Source of the DNA: Chenopodium formosanum
Lineage: Eukaryota; Streptophyta; Magnoliopsida; Caryophyllales; Amaranthaceae
Assembly (NCBI GenBank): GCA_024500155.1
Contig: CM044869.1
Coordinates: 26,162,501-26,226,500 of the forward strand
Direction of reading: 5' to 3'
Length of the DNA: 64,000 bases
The notes under the pieces are model-generated. The model worked only from the letters and a program-made list of their open reading frames with translations. It was not told the origin of the DNA and did not search any database. Both the position numbers and the translations under genes were made by a program. Each line of letters begins with the position of its first letter. Within the stretch, counting starts at the first letter, position 1. Positions 42,641-54,845 of this stretch are shown here, piece by piece.

Positions 42641-43400
42641 TCTGAAAGAAATATCGGCCCTTATCCCCTGACCTTGACAGAAATCAGCCGAGTGCAGCTA
42701 GATAGCCAGTCAATATTTGAAACTCTTTAATAGTTTTCAGCGATTTCATGTCAAGGACCGCTTGGATTTTTTTAAGTTTGGCCTCAATGCCGCGTTAATC
42801 AATTACGAATCCGAGAAATTTGCTAGACTCAACACCAAAAACACACTTCCTTTGATTTAATATCATCGTATGCCGCCTGAGTTCGGTAAATGTTTTCGAA
42901 GGTCATTCAAATGATCAATCGGTTTCTTTGACTTGGCAATCATGTCATCAATGTACGCTTCCATATTTCGGTCGATCTGATCTCTAAAGACAATGTTGAC
43001 AAGTCTCGAAAATGTACTAGGGGCATTCTTAAGGTCGAATGGCATGACTTTGTAGCAGTACAGACCCTGCTCAGTCACAAACGCAATTTTCTCTTGATCT
43101 TCTTCCCGCCATGGGATTTGGTGGAATCCGGAGTATGCGTTTATAAAGCTCATTCGAGCGTGTCCGGCCGTTGAATCGACCAACCGGTCGATTTTAGGCA
43201 AGGGGAAGCTATCCTTGGGACACGCCTTGTTGAGGTCGGTGAGTCCACGCACATTCTCCATGTTCCATTCGGCTTCTTCACAAAAACTACATTCGCTACC
43301 CAATCGGGGTAGTAACATTGCCGAATGAAACCAGCGTCCAACAACTTGTTAACCTCGGTTGCGGCCGCCTAATTCCTTTCTTCTCCTTGATTTCTCTTTT
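42641..43400 (-). pseudogene. Tat-C reverse transcriptase
   Basis: Minus-strand motifs in order: LLDAGFIRQCYYPDWVANV (about 43345), KKPNGTWRMCVD, DLNKACPKDSFPLPKIDRL (about 43230), MSFINAYSGFHQIPW (about 43150), FVTEQGLYCYKVMPFDLKNA (about 43070) and the active site AYIDDM (about 42960). One frameshift lies after RMCVD and more follow after YIDD. The sequence is closest to Tat-I at 58590-59200. Confidence 0.85.
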
Positions 43401-43869
43401 TTTGCTAGATAGGATTTATCATCGGATACAACGCCATCTTGTGGAAGGCCAGATTTGGATCAATGCCCGACATCTCGTGCACCTCAAATGCAATAACGTC
43501 CTTGAATTCTCTTAACAGTTTTAACAGGTGATCTCCAAGTAGGCTCATATCCATAGTACCCACCTTGACTATCCGGTCAGGCTGGTCCGAGACAAGCACT
43601 ACGTCCATATGATCGCCAGCCGGCTGCGGCCTTAACTCTTCGGGCCAAGCGACGACCATTAACTGCTATGCCTGCTCTTTTTTTTATCGAGCAGTGCTTT
43701 TGGCCGATCTGAAGTGCTTGGAGTGACCCTTCATCTGAGTTTGGGTCGGACAATCTTGGTCGTCCTTGAACTGTTGACTTAATGGCCACCTGATTACACT
43801 CTTTCACCATCTTTTGATTACCATGAATTGTACTAATTTTTCCGTCCGTCCACTCAAACTTCATCAACA

Positions 43870-44240
43870 TCAAATGAGGGACTATTACCGCCTTGGCAGC
43901 TATTAGAGTCGAACGGCCGAGAATTACATTGTATCATGTAAGCTCTTTCACTTCTAGGAAACGGATGACCATGTCCCTTCCTTCTCCCTTCTTCCCAAAT
44001 CGAAAGGGCAAATTAATTCGTCCAACTGAGTGAGTGATACTCCCGCCAAATCCAACAAGTGGATGGGAAATAACCTAGAGGGCATCCTCTAGAAAATTCA
44101 AATTTTTCAAAAATCCTAAGCTGATTATGTCGGACAAACTGCCAATATCCACTAGCACCTGGCTGACCTTCAAGTTAGCTACTTTCAAGATAAATACCTT
44201 AGGGTCATCGTGAGGGGCTTTTATCTCACCTCAGTCTGAT
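43870..44240 (-). pseudogene. Tat-C aspartic protease
   Basis: VLVDIGSLSDII at about 44150-44118 aligns with ILIDTGSSYDLIS in Tat-I. The catalytic DTG has become DIG here. YNVILGRSTL near 43925 is the second-half motif. Stops interrupt the frame. Confidence 0.68.
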
Positions 44241-46174
44241 TCGCAGACCGCCACTTTCGAGAAGGGCTCGTCCTTCACCCCCTCGGTGTGCATCACATTT
44301 TCTAACTTTCAAGAATCCTTCTTGATTCCTTTCATGGTCGAGCCACCTACAGTGAAGCCGCCGGATATTACGGCCACGAACCATGAGTTAGTACTATTTC
44401 CATCATCTTTTTCTTGATTATTCTTCTTCTTCTTCTTCTCGGATTTGTTGTCTGTCCGAGTGTATGTGAATTTTGACATCAGGACGTACGAATTCAGTAT
44501 GCCCTTCTCAGTCAGTTTATCAGCAATCTCTTTAAATTGTTGCATTCATTCGTGTCATGCCCTACGTCCTTGTGGTAATGACAGTACTTGGTTTTGTTAC
44601 GGTACTCGGCTGAGCCTCTCAGTTGTTGGGGCTTCTCGAAATCAAATTTTTCTTTGATTGCCATCAACATTGAATAACAATCCTTGTCGAACTCATACCG
44701 TGGTTCGTACGTCTTAGCCTTCTTTGATTTTTTCTGTTGGCTGTCGGCCACCCAGACTTCCTTTCGCTTGTTGTTTCCTTATTTTTCTTTGTCGGCCAAG
44801 TCTTATTGAGAAGGTTGCTTCTTCTCAGCCTCCTTGGCCGGTTGTTCCTCTTTGGTGAGCGAACAAAAGTCAGATGCTTCGATATAGGCTTCGGTTTCCC
44901 GCAGCACGCCAGTGTACATCCGAACCTTTTTCTTAACTAGATCAAACTTAAAACCATTATGCCTTAATCCCCGGAGAAATTCAGAGTGGACCATTTCATC
45001 CGGTAGATGATGAATTTGGGTTTTTTCTTGGTTGACTCGCTACACATACGAACGCAATCCTTCGTTTTTTTCCCTGGACGATCGTTACCAGGTTAAGGCT
45101 AGATTTGCGAGGAGGTATGTTGTATGAAAAGTTTCCAACAAATAATAGGCTGAGAGTAGTGAAACAGTTGACGCACCCGGCCGAATGGCTGTTAAACCAA
45201 TCCTACGTTACTCTCTTTAGGGTGGCCAGGAAGCATCGACACCATGTGGCATCATTCACGCTTTGAAGAAACCTTAAGTTCTTGTACGAGGTGAAATGCT
45301 CTTCTGGGTAGCTCGTACCATCATAGGCACCCACAATTACACTCTTTACCTTAGTTGGTTCAGGAGAGTTGAGAATTTCTTGAGAAAACGAAGGCGGCTT
45401 GTCACCAAGATTTAACAGACGCAATTGCCAATCAATGGGCTGAGGTTGTGCGGTTGGTCCGGCCAGGTAAGTAGCCTGGTCAAACGGCTGACCATTATGC
45501 CCGTACTGTCCGAAGACAAGGGGGTTAGGCAACAGAATTACATTGTAATTCTGAGGGGTCTGATATTGAAATGGTTGAACTGGAATTGGAGTCTGTGTAC
45601 GATGAGCTTGACTTTTGCTGGTCTTGGGCGAACTGGTATGCTTGGAAAGGGTATGGTTTGAGAAATCATCCAACGTTGCTGGGGTAGAGGCAGTGTCCGA
45701 ATAAGCTGCTCGTTCCCGTTGCTTGTGCCGGATATATTCTCTTGCATCTTTCCAATGCTGAGACGGCTCAGGCTTTTCCCTTTGAGGTTGTCTGGTTTGC
45801 CCCTCAGCCGACTGTGTTTTCTCAAGGAGCTTGGACATGTTCGTCCGCGGCATCCTGGAAGATCTACCATGTCGTCGGAAAGTGGTGTTTCCAGCATCTT
45901 CAGGATTGGTTGCGTTGCTTTGAGTTTTCTTCTAAGTGCCTTGTCCTCCTCTTTTTGGCGATGACCTAGAAGAAGAAGGCATCTTACCCTCAAACTCTCT
46001 TCTGAGCTTGCTCATGGCGAGCTTAAGTGAAACAGCAGTCACCGAAGGATCCTCGGCCTCATGAAATGAAGCAGTAAGAGGATAACTAGAATTGATCGTT
46101 GCGACTATATCCTCTACATGAACGTCCTTACTGCGACCAAGACCGGTGTTAAGTGTTTGACCATCTACTACCAT
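44241..46174 (-). pseudogene. Tat-C gag
   Basis: Begins near 46174 (MVVDGQTLNTGLG), just inside the PBS. A basic region and an open 216-codon stretch (45853-45203) with Gln/Pro-rich spacer and capsid start (SFSQEILNSPEPTKVKSVIV, EEHFTSYKNL) follow. Then comes the capsid C-terminal part and a zinc knuckle of the Tat form C-X2-H-X4-H-X4-C (CHYHKDVGHDTNEC, near 44590-44550). Frameshifts occur at 45950, 45200 and 44800. The protein would package element RNA. Confidence 0.75.
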
Positions 46175-46186
46175 AACGAACGAGTA

Positions 46187-46204
46187 TCCCTACAGATGGC
46201 GCCA
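46187..46204 (-). promoter_or_regulatory. Primer-binding site of Tat-C
   Basis: Minus-strand TGGCGCCATCTGTAGGGA, 2 nt inside the 5' LTR. It starts like the Athila PBS but diverges after the eighth base, so a different tRNA is probably used. Confidence 0.7.
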
Positions 46205-46206
46205 AA

Positions 46207-46727
46207 TGTTTTGAGGATTTTTTTTATTTCCCTTGGGATACTGGTCGCACTCCTCGGACAGATTGGCTCGAACACCTGCAAAAAAACGAATATTCCGTTG
46301 CCGGAATATTCGCCTCCGACGGTCAAGTTAGTAACCAGAAATCGGAAAAGCTAGAGAGAGAAAGTAAAGAGAAGCCGGAGCTTAAGTGTGCTCTTAAATG
46401 TTAAGTCACAATCCACCCCTCCTATCATTAATTATTGAGGTATTTATTGGGGTGGGGGATTGTGCTCCTTAGGGTAGCTGCCCTAATATTCTATCCTCTG
46501 ATTGGCGGCACAGTCAGGAGAGGAAACGTGTCCTAGGAGGCGTCGTTTTGCGATTTTCTTGGGATTTGGGCTTCCTGGTGTAAGAAGGCCCTTTATTCTC
46601 TTTTTCATGTGCTCATGTAATAGGTTTACATGTGTCATCTTCCCACAGGGACATGTGTTGCTTTTAATTTGAGTCATGTGTCTTTATGGGATTGGACCAT
46701 GTTTTTGGGGTATTTTTACCTTAAACA
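46207..46727 (-). repeat. Tat-C 5' LTR
   Basis: 521 bp with TGTTT/AAACA ends. The TATA position (plus-strand TATTTATT at 46441-46448) has lost the final base of TATTTATA that is kept in the 3' LTR. Followed by the target duplication ACTAC. Confidence 0.85.
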
Positions 46728-47906
46728 ACTACAATGCAATCTAGCTTGATAATTATGGTTAGCTACTCCTGAACAACATAAGCACAAATTCCATCAACCA
46801 ATTTAATCACAATATCAAATCAATCAAAATCCCCAAATTAGCAATTGTTTATCATTCATACATGCTTCACCACATCCCTAGTAAAGGATCTACTCACTAC
46901 ACATTATAGGATTTAAAAGCATAACTAAACTAATCATCAATTTCATCATCAACATTGTAATTAAAATATCAACAATCAAAATCAAACAATCTATAGAAAT
47001 TCAACAATATATTAAAGATCAAACACTAAAATTCCATTAAAGAGAAAGGAATTCTTATAAAACTTTATCAATATCAAAGAGAATGAAGATCAAAATAAAG
47101 CAATCATCAATTACCATGTTTTTCTCTCTAAAATCTAAGAAATAAGTTTCCCAAAATCTTGAGCTTCTCTCTCTATTAATTTTTGCTAAATAAAAAACTT
47201 CTAAATTCTAGTACCATTCTCTCTCTAAACGGAAGGAAATGTATATATTGTAAAACAAACAAAGAAGAAGTTAGTTAGACGTCCAAAAAGAACTCCAATA
47301 GGCGCGCCCTCTCCTCAATATACGCGGCTGCGAAGAAATGGGTACAGAACGGGGAAAGCAAAGCTGTGCGGCCGCACCTCGCACTTGCGCGGTCGCGTCC
47401 CTGCTCTGCGCGCCTGCGCCACCTTCGTACGCGCCCGCGCCTGGGAGCAGGGCTGCTCCTCTCGTGCATCCGTCGATGCCTCCGTGCGCTCCAATTATGA
47501 ACATTGGGGGTGGTAGTTTCCAAGGGCCTCCATGGTGTGTTCAACACCATTTTTGATGCCCTCACAACTTGAGAGCGCGGCCTAGAATACTTAGACTTTG
47601 CACCCCTTAACACTTAAGCATCAAAGGGAGAGACCGGGTTGCATCTTAAGCCTTACAAATGCCGAGAAAAAGCCATTGAGCTCCTTAGAAATCACCAATC
47701 TCCTAAAATCAAAGAAAAGCAAACAAATAAAAGAGAGAAGGCGAAATAAACTAAGAAATGCAAGAAAACGAGAAAATAACTAAGGAAAACACAAACTAGA
47801 GAAATAGCAAGTAAAACTAAAGAAAAAAGAGATAAAAGAGCTATAAAAGAGATTAAAATTCATCCTAAAAGATGCTAAATGAGTGTGTCATAAATGACAC
47901 TCATCA
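46728..47906 (-). repeat. LTR-G1 solo LTR, 5' end portion
   Basis: Continues 15329-15786. Minus-strand start TGATGAGTGTCATTTATGAC at 47906, nearly the same as the Ath-A LTR start. A CpG-rich segment (47296-47480) sits upstream of an ATATATAC TATA-like box (minus, about 47240). Aligns with G2 at 59670-60425. Confidence 0.78.
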
Positions 47907-47911
47907 AGCTT

Positions 47912-47990
47912 CCTACCCTTTAGACGACACCATGCTTAAATGCATGATCACAGTGAGGCTCAAAGTTGGGTGTTTGAAATATTCACTACA
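47912..47990 (+). repeat. Tat-E 3' LTR, right end
   Basis: Resumes after the G1 insertion and ends TTCACTACA, the inverted counterpart of the TGTAG start. Aligns with the complement of 49957-50035 in Tat-F. Confidence 0.75.
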
Positions 47991-49956
47991 GTCATGAAAT
48001 CAAGATCCTGATGTTTATGGTAAATATCGGTCTTTAAGTTTTCATACTAGGCCCAAATGGGATGCCCATCCAATAGATTTGATCATATGGATTGTTTTAC
48101 GTAATTGGTATATTAGTAAATTAGACCGAATTGAACTAAATTTATTTAATGAGGAACACAGTACTATATTTCCCTTCTATATTTTCATGTGAAAATGAAA
48201 GCGTCACAAAAAATAAAAACTCCCTATATAATCTCATTTATGACATATTAAAATAATCTGCGCAAATGCATATAAATCGGCTACTTTTTGCAAACATTTG
48301 TAGTTCTTGTTGAGTTCATAAATAATTGAGTTACAAAATTAATTTAGTGATCGTGTAAATGTTGTAACCAATTAAATGACGAGGAAACTTCTTTGCCTAG
48401 TTTAACAATGTACTAGTCCTTTTCCCTTTAAAAAAATGTACTATTCCTTTGACTTCCCGTGGTACGTACAAAGTGATCTCATCCACCTCTAATATGACTA
48501 TGATTTTAAGATTCATGTCATTGACTTATATTATGTCTATTTCAAATTAAGGACTGACGAGTTTATGTTTTATATACATTTAATTCTCGTCCCCATTCTC
48601 ATATTTGTGCTTGTTTAAACTTTAAGGATATTTTTTTAATACGAATAACCATTTTCTAGTCATTTTGTTTTTTAGGAATGTATAGAACTATGATAATTCC
48701 CTTACCCATTGAACCACTACGAATGTTGGAATGAATGAAGTCGTTTGTTATGACTATATATTTGAAGTCGAACATCAAGTAAAATGAATTTCGTCCAGAT
48801 AATCCCCTTACCTATTGAGCCTACTAAGACATACTAACATGGACCAAGTAGGAGTATGGGAAGTTGGGCTAAAACCCATATACTCACACAGATTTGGGTA
48901 TAACTTTTTCATTACATAGCATAAATTGACTTTTTAGTTTATTACAAAACTTGTAGAATTTTGAACTATTAGTTACTTGGTTTAATTTTGATATGTTCAT
49001 GCGGTTGACTTTTGCTTTGACTTTTTAAATGATTATGTTATCATTAGCTTTGGTTTATCACAAAATGTATTGTTCTACTTATTTATCATAATTAGTTCTT
49101 TAACATACTAATTTTGTTATTTTATTTGAAAACTAGTACATAGTACTTAACATTATTGTTATCTTTATGCTTAGGTTAATTGCTTTGACAAGAGTGTAGT
49201 TGTAGTGCTCATAGGGGATCCATAGTTAAAAGGATGAATTAATAAGGTGTATTATTTATATTGAGTGATTTTTCTTATTTTAATTGATTCAATTCTTTAC
49301 AATTGGAATATGAATCTAGCAGATCTAATATTTTTGTTAAAAGTATAGCATCATTAATTTCATTAATCTAACAAATGTTATTTGTAGAATTAAGGCAAAT
49401 TCAAAATGGACCTTAAATATAGACAAATTCTGTTATCTAGTTAGATCGATGTTGATTAACAAATTTCAAGAGCATGTTAATCATGTTATGTATGATCTCT
49501 CTTGTTGCTTGTTCTATTATATCCCAGAGTGTGTTGAACCCCTTACATTAGGATTGTATCTTCTTTTGATTATGACCATAGGTGTATTCATACAAACCTT
49601 ACTTGTACCTTGATAATTAAGATTATAATACTTAAATATGGTATTGAAAAGCATTTTATCCATGTGGATTCGACCATGCTTCCCTAGGTGTATTAGTTTG
49701 AGAACTCTAAGAACTAATAAGTGTTTTAAGTTATATGGATACGACTTTTGGTTTTCGAGGACATGTATCGACTTATGTACATTAGTCATTTTATTAATAT
49801 TGTATTAGTTTATATGTTAAACATTTTTTTGTTGACTATTTGTTCACTTATCCTTGTATTTTACCTAATTGTATGTCTCTTAAAAATCGATTTTCTACGT
49901 AATTATACTTAACTATTTTTGGTAATTTGTATCATTAATAACTTTACATATGTATG
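47991..49956. other. AT-rich spacer between two LTRs, no gene recognised
   Basis: About 1.97 kb with no convincing ORF. The 90-codon minus frame at 49517-49789 has no family signature. A short stretch near 49660-49710 (GTGGATTCGACCATGCTTCC) resembles the LTR end region of NA-D (27825-27860), so part may be a very old LTR. Confidence 0.5.
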
Positions 49957-52162
49957 TGTAAGGAATATTTCAACACTCAACTTTGAGCACCACTGTGATC
50001 ATGCAATTAAGCATAGAGGCATCCAAAGGAAAGGAATCTAGATATAAAAGAGTAGCCAACAAGTTTTAGGAACTTGTAAACCGTTCATGGGTGTGAGGGT
50101 TACCCCACTCACGATCACGGAGATCGCTAACTCCATAGTGATCCAGAACCATAACTGGATATTCAGAGTTGATGGTACGATTTCAACCTAAAAGAGATTG
50201 AACCCGCCCTAAATTGGCCTCTAATTAATTGATCAACAAACATTCAATAAATTAATCCTAAGCATATTTAATCTACATAGGTTGATTATTAATTCAGAAA
50301 TAAAGCTATTGTTGGGTGATCACCTAAATTAAAATCATATTATTAGCCTAAATCAAATTATTAATTATCTTATCAGGCGTGATTTCAAGTACAAATTGCC
50401 TCTAAACTTGCAGGAAAGGACTTGATCAAGCAATACTAATAAATCATTAATAATCAAGCAATGTGTAATTGGCACAACAATCATCATCATAATAATATCC
50501 TTAAAGCATTATCTTAGCAAGATCATAGGCATGATACTAAACGGGTTAATAACAAATCCTAGCATGTCACTAATAAATAAAGATCAAAGCTTTAGCCTAA
50601 ACATGATACTAACATGATATTAGAAATCTTAAAAGCAGTCTAACATGATATTAGAAATATTATTTAATACCCTAAACATGGTACTAGGAATTAAAATAAT
50701 ACTCTCAGCGTGATTTCTATATCAAAAGAATAAGCAAGTAATCGAAATACCCACTTTGATACCTCGTATATCTTTCTATCAAAACAATACACACGTTAGT
50801 AAACATCAAGAAAGATCAAATCAAATAAATAAATCAAATATGAATAAAATACAGATTTAGGACCAAACCCTCATAACTATCAACCTTTCACGTCGAGTCC
50901 CAATGCAACTATGAGTTTGGCTAGGAGTATGGATAGGAGTATTCAAATCTCGTGATGGGGATATGGTGTTTGTTTAGAAAATCATAAAAGGGGTGTGTGT
51001 TCTTGAACACGTCGGTTTGTTTTTAGGCTATGGCTAGGCTAGAAATAAAAAGAGAGAGAGAAAGAATAAGATTTAGCTTTGAGTAGGATTTAGATGATGA
51101 TTGTTGGTGATCAAGCTTGTTTATGATTGGAAATGGGGGAAACGACCTCCATTTATAAGAAAAAGAGTGTCGAAGGATTGGAAAATATCTTAATTCGAAT
51201 CGGAATAAAACTCCTTTTATCGCGACGTGATAGAAGTATTGCGACACGACAGAGTCCATCGCGATGCAATAAAAAACAGTTATTTGCGGTTTTTGTTTTT
51301 ATCATAACTTCTGATCCAGTGATCGGAACAAGATAAATTATATTTCGTTGGAAATCTCTTGAAGTCTAATTTCCAATCCAATTAGAATCAGGTTAAAATA
51401 TTTTGTAGAATAAAAGATATGATAGAAATAGTGGAAGATTTGGATAGAGTTTGGTATTTAATTCATATCTTTTTCTTTATAGCTTGGAATTAGGATTATG
51501 ATATATCATTGGAAAGATAATATAAAGTTATATCCAACCATCTAATATTTGGATAAAAAGTATGAGGAAAAAAAATCATTTCTGAACATCTTTCAATTCG
51601 AATAGAATTATGACTTTTAAAAAAAGGAGTTTAATTCAATTTCATACTTTTTTATCTTTTTCTTTTAGAAAGGAAATATTAGAACCTTCCAGATACTTCT
51701 AGAAGCTCCTAATAAATCCTAATTGGTTTAGGAACTTGATTAAGGTTAATGGACCCTCCTCATGATCATTGGATCTAGGTCCGGTTTGGGCTTGGTTTAG
51801 TATTTTGGCCATAACTTTTTCGTTAATACTCGGATATATGCTTATAATATATCACTGAAAATTTCTTTTCAACCCCACCTAACTACACAATTATTGGCCC
51901 TAGATTATGGACCAAAATAAACTGGTTTATATGATTTAATAAAAAGGACACAAAATGAATTATTTTAAGGACACGAAATTAATTATTTTGGCATTAAAGA
52001 TACGAAATGAATGATTTTGGCTTAAAACATTATAGGAAAGGTTAGAAATTGTCAAGGTTTAAGGGAAATCCACGAGACTCTTCACCTAACTCGATAATCA
52101 AAGACGTGAAAGGTACTCATCACTAGGTTTGGTTTTTGGGGAGAAACAATCAAGTGTCTACA
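49957..52162 (-). repeat. Tat-F 3' LTR
   Basis: 2206 bp. Minus-strand start TGTAGACACTTGATTG at 52162 and end CTTACA at 49957. Related throughout to the Tat-E LTR. A cluster of TCGCGATGC/CGCGACGTGATA motifs (51215-51280) is upstream, on the minus strand, of TTATAAATGG (51149-51158). The small open frames inside show nothing. Confidence 0.8.
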
Positions 52163-54400
52163 GAAACCCCCACTTTGACTGAGTTTGGAGAAACATAAGT
52201 TTAGAAAACAAAAGTCAAAGTAGTCAGTAGGGACAGGAATTATTTAGAACGTTCTGCAATCCTAAATCAATTTTTTTAATGCCGATACCTGCAGAAAAAT
52301 GTTAGTTATATACATAAAGGAATTAGAAACGCATATCTTGCACCGTCAAGTACACGCCTCTAGGTGACATCAATTTTCTTGGATAAAATTTACTTTGCTT
52401 AATAATCTCCACATCGTAGGGAGTGCCACCGATTTGAAATGTGTCCACGCGTCTTTGAAAAAGAGCTTACTTAATTCATCTCCAAACAACAGAGCTTTTT
52501 GATTAATGTACACGTGTCTTCGAAAAAGGGAGCTTTTGGATGAATATCCACGCGTCTCTGAACAAGGGAGCTATAAAAGGGTTGTGCACGCGTCTCTGAA
52601 TAAAAGAGCTTAAAAGGAATTTCCACGCATCTCTAAACAAATGAGCTTAAAAGTGATTTCCACTTGTCTTTGAACAAAAGAGCTTAAAAGGATGCCCACG
52701 CGTCTCTGAGCAAAAGAGCTTAAAAAGGATGTCCACACGTCTCTAAACAAAAGTGCTTTGAATAAAATGTCCACGCGTCTCTAAACAAAAGAGCGTGAAA
52801 AAGGATGCCCCCGCATCTCTGAGCAAAACAGCTCTTATTAAAAGTGATTAATTCGCTGCGAACAGGAGCTTCAACGCTTGTTGAAAATCGCTCAATTGTC
52901 TCCAAACAGAAGCTTCAATGAATAGGTGTATCTTGTAAAATCAAAGATTGCCATATGACTTTGCTAGTGGTATTCTAGGGGTTGACCCAGGACTTGGTGT
53001 ACTTGTCTCATTGGTTGGTTTGACTTGAGGTTGACTCAAGGTTTGGTGTACTTGACTCTTAGTAAGACTCGATATGTTTTGACACGTGTGTGTAGACTCG
53101 ACTCGATGTGATGTGACTTGATGTGACTCAATGTGCATGACTCATGTTTGCATTGTGTAATGATTGTGTTCATACAACTCGAAAATGCAGAAAAGCAAAA
53201 AAAAAAATATTCTGTCGTTTTTATGAAGGGTACTAGATTTCTCCCAAAAAGAAAGACATGAAAATGAAAAGAGGTAAAGTGTTGGTGAAAACGAAGTTTT
53301 TGAACCTTTTTCAAAAGGAAAAAAGATGAAAAAGGACGAATCAAGTGATGGTGTATGTTGAATGATCTTAATCGAGTGTATGCATTGATGTTGTATCTAA
53401 TGGTGCAAGGATTGTAGCATCCTAAGATATCTCAATTGATAATTCGATAATGAAAACTAAGTATTTGGGTAACTTAGGCATAGATGCTAAGTACGTCATA
53501 CTTTGTGATGCGATGATGATTATAAGTGAATGATTCTGAGATGACAAGGCGTGCTTCAAAGTTTTATCAAGATTTCATGACAAAGGGTTCCTAAGGGAAG
53601 GATTATTTGGCTATGTATGTATAATGTGTGTGAAAGTGACACTAAGGTTATGCTGCAAAGGCTAAGGGTGTGGAAAAAAATTTTAAGGAAAGAGTCAAAT
53701 AATGGTGATTCTTAGGCTGGGTAGGCTAATAATGTAGGGATCAACCCCCCTAGTCTAGCTCTAAATGGATAAGGGATGAGCATTGGAGATCCCTGATATG
53801 ATCATGTCATAAATGTAAATATGAATGTAAATGTATAATTATTACCAACGTGAATGCATTTTGTTACGGTTGCACCCCAATGTGAGGTTTCCTACGTATC
53901 TGTTAGGAATCAGGCCGAACGTCGCACAAGTGTGTGTATACCTCAAAAAGGTCTTTCAAGGGTTGCAAATGGGTTAGGATAAAGGTTGAAGAAGAAGGGA
54001 TAAAGGCTCAAGACCCAAAATAAGCCCCCAATGTGTGCAACCTTGCATTTAAATCTTGGTATTTGTAAGCTTGAGTTTTCTCTTTTTTGAACTCTTTTTA
54101 CTTTATTTTTACTCTTGATTTTATTTCTTTTGGCTTTTGCATTTTTTATATTCGAATGTTTTTTAATAAGTGTGGGCAATCCCGATCATACAGTCTATCA
54201 CTCACTTGGCATTCAAGTTTCTAAGGCACGGTGTCGAGCACTTGATGAGAGATGCAATATGAGACGTTTTCATATCAAAGATATTGGAACACTTGCCCTT
54301 TCCACACTTTTATTTCTATTTTCTTTTTAAACTTTTGAAATTTTGGTACTTTGGTAAAAATCACGCAAGCTTTTGTATTTAGCTTTGAAAAATGTATAAG
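52163..54400 (-). mobile_element. Tat-F: 3' internal region
   Basis: Minus-strand PPT AGTCAAAGTGGGGGTTTC (52163-52181) abuts the LTR. Sequence to about 52390 matches Tat-E. Then come a tandem array (52440-52835), GACTCGA/TTGACTC-rich sequence (52960-53140) and a long non-coding stretch with a TACGTAGGAAACCTC block (53880-53915, minus) of a kind common in plant gypsy internal regions. No ORF with a family signature was found. The right boundary with Ath-H is uncertain. Confidence 0.6.
52440..52835. repeat. Tandem array of about 36-bp units in the Tat-F 3' UTR
   Basis: About 10-11 units of the form CCACGCGTCTCTGAACAAAA plus GAGCTTAAAAGGATGT, 33-38 bp each, with 5-25% differences. Unit starts are near 52443, 52509, 52540, 52583, 52622, 52659, 52696, 52733, 52770 and 52808. 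It lies between pol and the PPT, where Tat elements are known to carry hypervariable repeats. Confidence 0.8.
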
Positions 54401-54410
54401 ATGAGGTATG

Positions 54411-54845
54411 TTCCTACAACAACAACAAACTTATGATGCTTGTGCTACCCGTGGCGAAATCACCCCCGTAGTTAATTAACCATATTTTCCGCCTCAACTC
54501 GGTCTTGTACCGTCTAGGGGGGATGATGGTAAGCCTACGTACCCATATTGGCTGAGTCCCCAAGGACCTAACACCGAGTCTCGTTCTTTTGCGGATGAGC
54601 ATGGCAACTATGATTACCGTGAGTCCGGTGGGAGCGACTATAGGGGTGATCCCAACTACCCCTATGTCAACCCCACTCATACTCTTTCCCTTGAGTTGCC
54701 CGAGCAATTTACTCCCTTGGTCCCTTGGCAACAAGACAACTTCTAGGGTCATTATGGTTGGCCACCCAGCTATACTAGGGGATGGGATCCTTATAGGGAG
54801 GACAAAGATGATGAGGCTAGGCCTAGTGGTCATTAGTTCCCCCAT
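54411..54845 (+). pseudogene. Ath-H ATHILA ORF, C-terminal remnant
   Basis: Pro/Tyr/Trp-rich text matches the C-termini at 6540-6848 and 23934-24368 (RGEITPVVN, PYFPPQLG, TYPYWLSPQGP, NYDYRESGGSDYRGDPNYP), then an acidic end and a stop near 54845. Two internal stops. The N-terminal ATHILA domain is absent. Confidence 0.6.

Larger units (their letters stand above)
15787..46727 (-). mobile_element. Tat-C: nearly full-length Tat-lineage element, minus strand, host of Ath-B
   Basis: The LTR pair is 15787-15961 plus 34456-34802 (3' LTR, split by Ath-B) and 46207-46727 (5' LTR, 521 bp). Termini are TGTTT...AAACA, with target duplication ATTAC/ACTAC (one mismatch). Minus-strand order is PBS, gag, protease, RT, two RNase H domains and integrase. 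A plus-strand antisense ORF with a transposase_28-like domain lies between integrase and the 3' LTR. Without the insert the element is about 12.4 kb. LTR divergence is of order 10% by eye, and all ORFs contain stops, so it is old and inactive. Confidence 0.85.

Noticed and set aside
45425..45993. Plus-strand frames across Tat-C gag
   Set aside because: Shadows of the minus-strand gag, which carries the recognisable motifs.
49517..49789. 90-codon minus-strand frame as a small host gene
   Set aside because: No domain, no promoter or splice context, AT-rich composition like its surroundings.
52440..52835. CRISPR-like spacing of short repeats
   Set aside because: Units are adjacent degenerate tandem repeats without unique spacers, inside a plant LTR element.
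54115..54330. Plus frame with GNPDHTVYHSLGIQVSKARC as a conserved protein
   Set aside because: I could not match it to any element ORF in the window or to a known family, so there is too little to call a gene.
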